Source: Ignelater luminosus (taxonomy: Eukaryota; Arthropoda; Insecta; Coleoptera; Elateridae). From it: a stretch of DNA of 64,000 nucleotides. Shown one piece after another: positions 55,036 to 64,000 of this stretch. The stretch is taken from contig VTPC01090592.1 of assembly GCA_011009095.1 (NCBI GenBank), positions 107,538 through 171,537 on the forward strand. The letters run 5' to 3'. Position 1 is the first letter of the stretch. Each line of letters opens with the position of its first letter. The position numbers and the translations under genes are program-made. Under the pieces are notes generated by a model, which had not been told where the DNA came from, made no database searches, and saw nothing but the letters and a program-made list of their open reading frames with translations.

Positions 55036-55900
55036 AAAGGGATGCTTGTAATGGGAATAGGAGTGGTTACTGGAATGAAATACAGGCAGGTATAATGGTT
55101 GAAAGCACATTTATGGAATACGAACATGGTAAAAGAGGAGCCTCTGAACAGGTAGAAGTGTAGTGTTGAGCTTTAGGTATGCATGTTACCAGCCAGCTAC
55201 AAAGTGATTTTTGTGAAATGTGGAGAAAATCGGTCTTGAAGAGCTGCTTTTTCATAAAGATGAAGGCAAAGAACAAATTAGGCGTGATGCTGTAGACAAC
55301 ATAAAAATAAGAAAGAAGCTGGAGCTACGCATAAAACCTTTGAATCCACTAGAGCATCTACAAGAATTGATGAACATTGCTTCTGGAAAAGTAGCCTCTA
55401 AGCATATGAAATAGGAACTACTGCAGTGAACTCTTCAATAATATGTTGTGAATATGGCAAAAAAGAAACTGAACAGTAATGGTTTGAGTTCAATCTCATT
55501 GGATCATACTCTTTTGTATTCCAGAGTTCTAACCCTACAAGAAAGCAAAGGTATTAAAATGACTAATGTCTTGAAATACGGACTTGCTCCTTTTCCACCA
55601 CATTCAAGGACGATAGAAATATGAGAGAGGCTCTTAGCAAGTCTGTTTTGATGAACACTATAGGACTGTGTCACATTCAGCAAGAACAAATAACTCACCT
55701 TCACTAATTTTTATAGATGGTTGTGCTGTACTATGGGTTGTGCACAGGCCTGTAAAGGAAGTGTTAGTGACTTTATGAAAAGCTTCTTGAGTAAAGTCCT
55801 TAAGAAAAAGAGAAGGGATTTTAAGGTCTTCTTTGTTTTTCAAGCTTGCTACAGATACTACTATATGCACTATTAAACCTTGATGCTGACATAAGCAAAA
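55036..55900 (+). pseudogene. Unnamed repetitive family, copy B, part 2
   Basis: Plus strand: NRSGYWNEIQAGIMVESTFM and EYEHGKRGASEQVEV, then GKEQIRRDAVDNIKIRKKLE, LRIKPLNPLEHLQELMNIAS, SLDHTLLYSRVLTLQ, YGLAPFPPHS and IDGCAVLWVVHRPVKGSVSD. The VLWVVHRP block corresponds to copy A's YALVWGES block. Stops at 55,412 and later show decay. The FEN1-like C-terminus is not recognisable after about 55,870. Confidence 0.7.
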
Positions 55901-55904
55901 ATGA

Positions 55905-56555
55905 AACACAAAATTAGGTGTATTTGCAACTGTTGCCAAAGGCAGTTGATGATATTTTATCAGAAAATCTGGTGACCTGGACAAAATCTTTCTCTAACTA
56001 AAGTATTCCAATCTTTATCAATTTATCGTATTTAAAGTTGCATACAATTCACAGATTTACACTCTCACGAGTTATTACAGTCTGTATTCGTATACTTTCA
56101 AAGTCTCTAGCTTTTTTATAAATACAGTATACTGCGCTGTCGAAAGAAATTATTAAAATCCAGCTTAGAGACCAGAAACACAGAATTATTCCGCACTATA
56201 AAAAATGTAAGTGCGACATTTATTAAAAACACGTTAAACGAGCAGTTTTAAAGCAGTTTAACCTCATTATTTACAGGTGCATTTTACACAAAACACTAAG
56301 TTGTACGAAGTAAACTCTATAGCATATTTCTAGTCTGGTCAGTCTCAAAATCGGCTCCGTCGTCTAACCAATCCTCAGTTATCCGTCATCTCCACCGCTA
56401 CTGTTAATCGCTAAGGCAGTTACGCAAAGCGCGTTTATTCCTCGCAACCAATCTCTTTAGTATTTTCTTTTCTAGAAACGGAAACATAAGAAGAATTGTG
56501 GTAGGGCAGGAGGGATTGTGGAGTTGGTTTTGTTGGTAGGTTAAGAAATTATGAA
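55905..56555. other. Noncoding stretch
   Basis: Nothing recognised on either strand. Confidence 0.5.
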
Positions 56556-56559
56556 TATT

Positions 56560-58890
56560 CAGGTATTTCGAGTACTGGGTGATGTGTTTGGTAAGTTAAG
56601 TGTTAGAGTTTAAATTATCTGATGGCCAGGAGGTGTTCTCTAGGATGTCGTCAGGACGATCTGGGGCTTGGACAAGAGGAATAGCTGGGGAGTTTTTAAG
56701 CTTCTTCTTGGGTTTTTTAGGAAGCTACACAAGAATGTGAGTCTGCTTTCTATCGAACGTATTCCGGTTAGCTCACAAACTTCCCCAGTGGGGTGGAGAC
56801 GATCCACAACACTCTCCTTACTACTTAAAGATTTTACGAATCTATGCGCCCCAGTTTTAAGGCAGATGAAGTGATAATCCATGATGGGACACACAAAAGC
56901 TTTGTAAGTATAAATAAAGATGCGCTTATAGCATCAGATTTTTTGGGTTCAAGAGCGGGTTTTAAAAATGTGATACCCAGCTAGACTATGGAGAGTGACA
57001 GCCGGAGAGAGCTGTTCTACAATTTGAGGTAGGCGTTGTTATCCAAAAGGTTATGCTTTTTGGAGATGTTCGAGTGTCTAAAGAAAATCACCTGGGTCTT
57101 ATTGGAAATGGATCTGGCCCGCCACCACCAAAACCAGGTCTCCAGTCGCACGAACACGCCCTACAGATTCCTGAAAGCGGCAGCAAAGGAAAATGATCTT
57201 TCATAAAACACGATGTCGTCTGCAGGGTAGCGGATCTCTTCTCAGAGTATGGGATATCATGACTGTTTGTGATGTCCGTTTGGAGTTTTAAGAGTGGGCC
57301 CTCAGTGAACATGGCCGAGCGGAAGTCATACTGTGTGGAAGGGAAAATGAAGTAAGTGTTCTTGAGGTATGCCGCGAGCATTCTCTGAAACACCTTGCTT
57401 AAGACGTCGAGTAGTGAAATGGGAAGACCGGAAAAAAAATCGTTGTGATTTTTGTTGGGCTTGGGAAGCATAACCACGCAAGCGGTTTTCCATTAAAACT
57501 AAAAGTGGCCGCATTTAAAGTAACTATTCAAGATGGTGGTGATGAACTGTAAGGGTTCTTGCCGGAGCAGTAACTGTTACCGCTTCTTCCACTCAGATGA
57601 GACCAAAATTCTCAGGAGGGCTGCTGGTCGAGAGGATTTCTCAAGATTCTCATTTGAAGGTCTTTGTGGATTGCGTTGGTCACGTTTTGAGCCAAAGCGG
57701 GGATTGTTTGGAAACTGTCGAAGTTTCGTTGTGTAGGTCATTAGGCATTAGCCAATCCCGCTGCATTTTAACAGGAGATCTCGGTTTCAGGTGAATTCTT
57801 TGTAAATGCGACAGTTTTCTTTGATGAGTGGAACTATGTTTCTTGATAGAGATAAACAATTAGAGTTGATGGATTTTAGAGGGACTGAGATATTGGCTGC
57901 GTCCTGTAAGGCTGTGAACCGCGGCCTCGATTTCGGGAACGGTATATCAAAAGCGAATCGATTGGAAGATGTGTATTTGTCATGTGAGTTCGAAGCGCGC
58001 CCCATTTAGTGAATTTTTAGTCTGTGTAAATTACGATGCGAGAATTTAGAGCAGGATAGAATTAGTGACTACAGTAATGGATATAACGATAGGAGCTGGC
58101 TCTGGAAAGTAAGGGGTCGGTGACCAGAATGTGGTCAGCGATCGACGATCTTCTGTGATGCAAAAAAAGGCAAGCCGTAAAGAGCACTTGGTCATAGATC
58201 TTTTATTCTGATTCGTGTCGCTATTTCCAAAGGCCGTGTGTCTCGCGTTGAAGTTACCCATCACGATGGCTCATGAAAGAAAGGCCACGTGCTCAAGAAG
58301 TCGATCAGAAAGGGATCGTCAGAGAGGAATGTACTAAGAGAAAATGTTAACGGGAACGGAGGGGGAATGGACGGTGATTGCACAGCAGTACATTTCTGAA
58401 TGTTTGACAGAGATGTAGAAATCGGTGATAGGGAAGTTTTTGCGAACGGCAAGAACGATACAGTGCAATGCAAGAGGCTTCTTTTCTCAAGATGTGGAAC
58501 TCAGATAGAGTGTAGATTTGAGATGTGTTTCGGTGACGAAATAGATGTTGAAGTTGTAGTGATTAACGAAGATTTCAATAAGTCTAAGCGTTGGCGTTCA
58601 CAGTTTCAAGACGCAGGTTCATAATTAGTTTTTAAATTAAGAGGAGGGAGGAGAAGGATAGTATGAATTAGGATGGATTGAACAAGTCGATCGTGCGATT
58701 CCCGACTGATTGTTATGACCCGCATGAGTCTCGTCTCTGTGTTCGTTGCTTTGGATCTGATGCGCCACGCGCGGTCGAAAAGTAGTTGCTGTTCTCAGAG
58801 TGAATGATACACATCCTCCCTGGTAATGTCAAGCTCGACACCCAGAAAGACGCAAGACGTTAAGGCTTTAAGGAACGTGGAGAAGACTAC
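56560..58890 (-). pseudogene. Jockey/I-type LINE, degenerate
   Basis: Minus-strand order: an ORF1/gag-like relic (GVELDITREDVYHSL, ~58,830), the endonuclease motif MGNFNARHTAFGNSDTNQN (~58,260, normally GDFNARH), the linker MTNTHLPIDSL, and RT fingers VMLPKPNKNHNDFF / PISLLDVLSKVFQRML (~57,470). Then FPSTQYDFR, a deletion removing the catalytic palm, RLETWFWWWRARSISNKTQV (~57,110), and the C-terminal VCPIMDYHFICLKTGAHR (56,894). Numerous stops. Its 5' end abuts the 3' UTR of the prolyl hydroxylase gene. Confidence 0.82.
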
Positions 58891-58915
58891 GACTTTTTAA
58901 AGTCTACTTAAAACG

Positions 58916-58921
58916 TTTATT
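58916..58921 (-). promoter_or_regulatory. Poly(A) signal of the prolyl 4-hydroxylase gene
   Basis: AATAAA on the minus strand, 66 nt after the stop codon at 58,987-58,989. The Jockey/I LINE lies just beyond it. Confidence 0.65.
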
Positions 58922-58986
58922 TTCTTATTTTAACAGTCATATTTTTACAGTAGGTAAATATTTTAAAGACTGCATGCACTATTTAA

Positions 58987-60204
58987 TTACTTAAAAAAGT
59001 CATAACCTGTTGCGTGTGGATCTAGTTCACATGGCCGTAAGAATTCTTGTCCATACTCGTATAACCACTTGTTAGACACTGGAAATAAAAAACAAAGTAC
59101 CAAGAATAAACGATCCAAAATCCATGCATTGTACACTTCAAGTATATTTGTGACTACAAAAAACTAAAACTTCACAAAATGCGCTGGAAGAAATTACAGA
59201 AATATTTAGAAACATGTTAACTGGTGTGGTATGCCAGCTGGAAGAGATGACTTTAAAAGATGTGTAAAATGATAAATCAGTTTGAAGGCTTAAACATTTT
59301 TTTTTAAACAAATACTTAATTTTCAAGGAAATTAAAATACTACTTTTAGAATTACCCCATTTAGTGCCAGTTAGTACTGGACATGCTGCATGTCTCGTAT
59401 CATTATCAGCATCTCCACTAGGGTACAAGTTATACCACACAACAGCTGATCCTTTTATTGGTTTAGCAATAACACCTGCAAGAGGAAATACCGTATGGCC
59501 TCCTTGAGAAACTTCATTCATCTGTAGAATCAATTAAATTACTTTTCCATATTGTACAGCATAATAGGTATATTAAAACTTACATAGAACAACAATGTTG
59601 CTATTCTGTTACCGTTGTTTCTTCGCGCAAGGGTGCTGATATTGAAAAACTGCAACACAGATTTTTAAATTATATAGATATAAATATATCACTTTTGAAT
59701 AAATTACTTTTGGATGTGCAAAATCCCAATGGCTTTTGAAATAACCACCAACACCATAATTAGAAGTTTGTAATGGTTCGCTTGTTCTTGTCGTTAAGCC
59801 GGTCATATCACTTATCCTTTCGCTAATTTTAGCCACACATTCGTGCGTGGTTTTTGAAATCCATGCAACTTTTGCAAGACGCGAGGAATCCAATGCAAGA
59901 TCTATTCCCTTTCTGCTTATCTTTGCCGTTTCAAACTTAACAAAATGATTATTTTTGGTTAAATCAAGTACATTACATGTGAATAACGTACCCGAGAATA
60001 TGCTAATTCCTTTAATTTTTCTATTTCTGAATCTGACATGACATTATAAAAACGTAATATTCTTGGTTTCATGGATATTTCTTCAACTTTAAATGGAGCA
60101 ATTAGTAGATAAGGTTTGTTGTTAGTGACATATTTGCACTTCAATTTAGATAAGATTTCTATTGGAGGTGTCATATCTTTCCTACAGTGTTCTCCAAAAA
60201 GTTC
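58987..60204 (-). CDS. P4HA: Prolyl 4-hydroxylase subunit alpha, five 3' exons
   Basis: An ER 2-oxoglutarate/Fe(II) dioxygenase that hydroxylates collagen prolines. Exons (minus): 60,204-59,992; 59,935-59,708; 59,649-59,584; 59,521-59,356; 59,078-58,987 (TAA). Every junction is AG/GT. The joined frame is ~254 codons without a stop, i.e. the C-terminal half of a ~520-residue protein. Key sequence: NYGVGGYFKSHWDF (iron ligands His and Asp), NGNRIATLLFY, GGHTVFPLAG, AVVWYNLYPSGD, DTRHAACPVLTGTKWG (distal iron His, and Lys ten residues on that binds 2-oxoglutarate), then VSNKWLYEYGQEFLRPCELD. These correspond to human P4HA1 H412, D414, H483 and K493. The exons for the peptide-binding half are not in view; the next minus-strand sequence is a gypsy relic, so they must lie past it or be lost. 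Paralogue identity (insects have several) is not resolved. Confidence 0.93.
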
Positions 60205-60429
60205 CTAAAACAAAGAAAACTTTATTTCTTATTTGAACGAGAAATTAAAAAACTACATGAAGCTGTTATGATTTCTTATTTAGATTAATGCGTATGGCTA
60301 CATTGTGCATTTCCGTTGTGTGTGTTCTTAGTAGAATCAATATGTGAACTATATCTTTTTATTCTTAAAATAAGCAAAATTCAAACTGATAAGAGGGATG
60401 GGGAGTTTGAATGGTTTAATGTCGAGCAG
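60205..60429. other. Intron or upstream flank of P4HA
   Basis: Noncoding, starting with a normal acceptor (TTTGTTTTAG on minus) next to the exon at 60,204. Confidence 0.55.
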
Positions 60430-61630
60430 ATGACACCTCATCAGAATTGGTTTCTTTATCCGGACAGATCGCTCAAACCTTGAAGAAAGGACTGTTTTGA
60501 GAGACCTGCCGACCAAATACAAAGACATTCTGCACAAATCAAACAATAAAGTAACCTTCACTAACTAAATCAAAACGACAGATGAAGTTCCAGTACATAC
60601 GAAATCTTACCGTTATTCCCATGTGCATAAAGAAAAAGTCCAGAAACAAAACGCCAAAATGCTGGAAGATGGAATAATATGATCATCGCAATCCCCTTGG
60701 AGCTCTCCTATGTGGTTTATTTCAAAGAAACTCGATGTTGGCAAAAATAGCGACCACAGACTGATTAATGACCGCTGCCGTTTACTCAACATCAACATTC
60801 TCCATAAGTTAGTACGCTGTCAATACTTTCCTACGCTCGATCTGGCTTCCGGATTCCATCAGATCGAAATGCGCCCAAATTCAATAGCAAAAACCGCATT
60901 TAAATTGGAGCTCTGGCATTACGTATTTGTTTGAAAGCCATACGTGCTAAAACGACGCGCCGGTCACTTTCCACCGCGTAAAGGACAATGTTTCAGAGAA
61001 ACTACAAAATGAAACAGCTGGGAATGCAAGGCATAAATCACAACGAACTCCGTTTAGTTCTTTCGGTGGCCATTTTGACCGTGTTCCCAAAGAGATATCA
61101 AAAAAAGAAGACACCACATGTCTTTAGTTTTTGATGTAGAATCCAAATTTGAAGTCAAAACATTTCAAAATTTAAAGAAAATGCGGACAAACAGACTTCG
61201 CAAATTCAGCAACGACTCTGAAGAAGTTCGTTGAATATGCCTTTTATACATGGATGACATTATCATCTCCACTACCTCCCTACAAGAGCACCTGAAACAA
61301 GTGTTTAAAAAACTACGAAAAGCAAGATTTAAGATCCAACGTGATAAATCAGAATTAGTTTGTAAAGCAGTCAAATTTTTGAGACGCGTCATTACACCCG
61401 AGAGCATTAAATTAAACTAAAAAAAATAAAGCACTAGAAAATCTTTCGATTCCGAAAACAGCAAAGGAAATCAAATCATTCCTCGGGCTAGTAGGTACAG
61501 AAAATGTATAAACAATTTTGCCAAAGTGACTAAACCCATGAGACAATGTCTAGAAAAGAACACTAAAGTAGAGCACACACCAGACTTTGTTAGCTGATTC
61601 AATAGCAGTAAGAAGATTTTAATGAACAAT
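60430..61630 (+). pseudogene. Ty3/gypsy RT (17.6/297-like), interrupted by a repeat
   Basis: Plus strand: SYRYSHVHKEKVQKQNAKML, SSQSPWSSPMWFISKK, LDLASGFHQIEMRPNS, APVTFHRVKDN, then, after the 220-bp repeat at 61,018-61,237, LLYMDDIIISTTSLQEH (catalytic YMDD) and ITPESIK, FLGLVGTEN-type text. RNase H is reduced to its first residues. In-frame stops occur. Removing the repeat restores the spacing between the APVTF and YMDD motifs. Confidence 0.85.
61018..61237 (-). repeat. 0.23-kb dispersed repeat, copy 3 (inside gypsy RT)
   Basis: Inverted relative to copies 1 and 2: it starts CTGGGAATGCAAGGCATAA and ends AAGAAGTTCGTTGAATA. Shared blocks include GCCATTTTGACCGTGTTCC and GTCTTTAGTTTTTGATGTAG. 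It lies between codons of the RT, giving clear outer limits to the repeat. Confidence 0.9.
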
Positions 61631-61699
61631 CCCGCCCTTTAATACCCGGACGTCACAAAACCTTTCATCTTAACACGGATGCCTTGAACTTTGCTACAG

Positions 61700-62015
61700 A
61701 TGTTGTCTTCTTATAGGATCGATGGGAAAAGATTCACTATGCCATCCTGTATCATCCAAATAGCAACAGTCCTGTTGAACGTTTCCATTCAACTATTGCT
61801 GAGACATTGCTGAAAAGCACGAAACCCAAAGAAATTATCAAAACTCTCGTGAATTACGCCTTACTCTCTTACAAAACTTCTATGCACAGCACAAGCTATA
61901 CCCCTTTTCAGGTAATTCGCGGAAAACGCAATTACAAGGATCAGTTGGAAATAGTCAAAGAAACTAAAGTTACCCAGTACGTTCAAGACCATTTGAAAAA
62001 CATTGAACCTTAAAC
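61700..62015 (+). pseudogene. Gypsy integrase fragment
   Basis: The sequence jumps from the RNase H start to HPNSNSPVERFHSTIAETLL, which contains the integrase catalytic Glu motif, and on through YALLSYKTSMHSTSYTPFQV. The HHCC domain and both catalytic Asp are deleted. Confidence 0.8.
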
Positions 62016-62159
62016 AAGATTCCCTTGGAAAAGTTATAAGAAAAACGCCTAAAAGACGTAATGAAAAACGACAAGGAACAATTAATATAAACGTTACGAC
62101 GAAATTATATAAAACAAAAAACCGGAACTACCAATCCCTTCAAAACAGTATTAATTAAC

Positions 62160-63130
62160 AATAACAAAATTAAATTAAATCTAAAAACAAAATCTACAAG
62201 GGTTCCTTTTAAAATCACAAAGACTTGTTTCAGGAAGTAATCGAGATGATCCTGGCGATAATTCTTCTGAGTCTGGACCTAGATCTCGCGATTAATATAA
62301 AAGAAATTTGTAATCCTATCCTCCCTGTTTAAATCGGACAAGCAAAAATAGTAACCTCAAAACATATATATATAAATCTCCCACGTACTGAAAACTTCCT
62401 ATTCCAAGTCAAAAAAGAACTCATACACTACAAAATACGCTTACCGGAATACAGTCAATTAACCATTTTTGTATTTTAGTTATAAACAAAATTTGAAACG
62501 CACTTTTGCTGACGACACAATCTCTGATAAGCTAAGTTCACTTAACTATAATCGCAGAACAAAAAGAGGTTTTATTGATGGCATAGGTAAAATGCAAAAA
62601 TTGCTCTTTGGAATCCTAGATTCAGACGACGAACAACAGCTTCTCAATTGAAGTGTCTTCATTTATATCCTATACCTATAGAAAATATAACGATTATTCC
62701 CGAACAACCCTTCCAACTAATCAACACAGAAAATCACTGGACCGTGGCCGAAAGATGTCTAAATATTAAAGATATCTACTTCTGCCTTTAATGTAACATC
62801 AACCTTGCCTAGCCGAATTCATTTGAACTGCAAAGAAACTCCCGTCCGGACACATTTGTTCACTTTTCAGAATCGAATGCTACAAAAATCAACGCTAAGA
62901 AAGCTCTTACTAAAAATAAAATTTCAGTGTAATTGCGAAGGTATTTACGAAATCAAATAACTCCGCATCATTACGTTAAACCAGTGCACAATTAACATCG
63001 ATGGAAAAATATTCCAGACAAAAGAAGGCTTATACGAAGAATTTGTCTTCTGTCTACCACCAATCCAGATCCTAGCAACAAAATACAAACAAAAAAAAGT
63101 ACCCAGTACACCTGAAGCAGATAAATAGGA
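62160..63130 (+). pseudogene. Env-like glycoprotein relic of an errantivirus-type gypsy element
   Basis: The open segment at 62,469-62,651 contains a basic furin-type site (RRTKR) followed by a Gly/hydrophobic stretch GFIDGIGKMQKLLFG. This is the organisation of insect errantiviral Env proteins related to baculovirus F proteins. Degraded text continues to ~63,130 with a Pro-rich ending near 63,060. Stops throughout; no signal peptide or transmembrane segment could be placed. It marks the element as env-bearing in origin. Confidence 0.6.
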
Positions 63131-63724
63131 AAAGTATAAGACAAACCTACTGTTTTTTTTATGTAACGCGTTAATGCGATGACATTTAAATAAATTTATA
63201 AAGCACACGAAAGTTCTTAGTCATGAAGATGAAGAGTAACTTTGTTTATGATGTATAAAGCTTGTACCGAAAGGTCTTGTGACAAGAACAAACCGTGAAA
63301 ATTGAGAAATCCGTCAGATAATACCAGGATTTATAGTTACTATCATACCCTGCTGTAAATGTTTGCCTCACAAAACGTTTTGGTACAGACTTTGTTCTGA
63401 CTGCAAACAGATTTTAATTTGTCTTTTGTAGACCATACATTGTTCAGTACTCACTGACTACCCGTCAAAGGTAGGTACTTACGGTTTCTCGGTCTTCATG
63501 GTTGACCAGGGAATTATTTTTCCTAAAAATTTCATCTGAAAATCATACATAACAGTTAATGAATAGTATAGAAGTTTGTACATGCAGAGTGTCTCAAATT
63601 CGATCGAATTAAGTAGGTATATCTGTTATTAATGCAGGTACAAAAAGTGATAGCACATTTTGAACCAAACTTTTCAAGACAAACCCACTGATGAAAATAA
63701 GACTTCCACAATCGTCGTATTTTG
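63131..63724. other. Noncoding, with one candidate exon
   Basis: Mostly AT-rich. On minus, 63,535-63,483 (53 bp) is bounded by TGATTTTCAG and GTAAGTACC and is open in two frames. It could be an upstream exon of the P4HA gene, but its short peptide cannot be matched. Confidence 0.3.
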
Positions 63725-64000
63725 TATATTTGTATATAACTTTACATACAAGGATCGTTTGTGATTATCTGATTCTTACTTTACTAATCCATCACTACTC
63801 TTTTGCCAAGAGTTAAATAATTTTTTGTATTAGAGCGAGACACCCAATACAAATTTTTCCAGCTTATTCTTACTGTTTTTAGATATTTTTTTAGAGTAGA
63901 ACTTTTAATCTTAAACTTCTTATCATCAAATGTTCGCGTTCAAGTACAATTTTTGAACATTTAAAAATCAAGTTTGAATTTGTTTCATTCAAATCTTTTG
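63725..64000 (+). repeat. Dispersed repeat, copy 2, running off the window
   Basis: Direct partner of 43,955-44,215. It begins near TATATAACTTTACATACAAGG and is cut by the window end. Confidence 0.82.

Overview
This is eukaryotic, AT-rich, repeat-dense DNA, almost certainly from an insect. A beetle is plausible but not proven. The evidence is GT-AG introns in recognisable host genes (prolyl 4-hydroxylase alpha, a trypsin-like serine protease), Jockey and other LINEs, Ty3/gypsy elements including an env-bearing one, mariner, hAT and Tc1-like transposons, and MITEs. There is no sign of bacterial operons, rRNA or CRISPR. Nearly every long open stretch is a transposable-element (TE) product, usually broken.

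Layout. 0-5.1 kb: a minus-strand LINE (ORF1, endonuclease, RT) split by a solo LTR, then a second LINE tail. 7.8-12.7 kb: the parent Ty3/gypsy element of that solo LTR. Its RT core is deleted, but its pol carries a macrodomain (OARD1/TARG1-like ADP-ribose hydrolase fold) after the integrase, followed one frame away by a CCCH zinc finger. 12.7-20.6 kb: noncoding DNA, a large inverted repeat pair (14.2/18.3 kb) and Jockey/LINE fragments. 20.8-22.5 kb: a Tc1/mariner-superfamily element with TIRs and TA target duplication. 23.0 and 48.5 kb: two direct copies of a 1-kb noncoding repeat.

24.8-40.1 kb is the most interesting region. A large minus-strand protein gene of an unnamed repetitive family (Cys-rich N-terminus, FEN1/XPG-like C-terminus) is split at a TA dinucleotide by a 9,650-bp segment (25,443-35,092). 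That segment has 82-bp inverted termini, about 95% identical by eye. Inside it is a spliced, minus-strand Mutator-like-transposase plus YqaJ-nuclease pseudogene. It appears to be a large, nested, TA-flanked DNA transposon.

42.4-43.3 kb: the last two exons of a serine protease-like gene with a mariner fragment in its intron. 45.7-48.4 kb: a hAT element with perfect 8-bp TSDs. 49.7-50.65 kb: a nearly intact mariner. 51.1-52.3 kb: a long-TIR MITE. 52.7-55.9 kb: a plus-strand second copy of the unnamed family, split by a LINE. 56.6-58.9 kb: a Jockey/I-type LINE. 59.0-60.2 kb: the five 3' exons of prolyl 4-hydroxylase alpha, all with canonical splice sites and an intact catalytic core. 60.4-63.1 kb: an env-bearing gypsy relic whose RT is interrupted by the third copy of a 0.23-kb repeat also present at 6.6 and 28.0 kb.

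All homology calls rest on recognised motifs read by eye; no database search was run. Percent identities are estimates from manual alignment.
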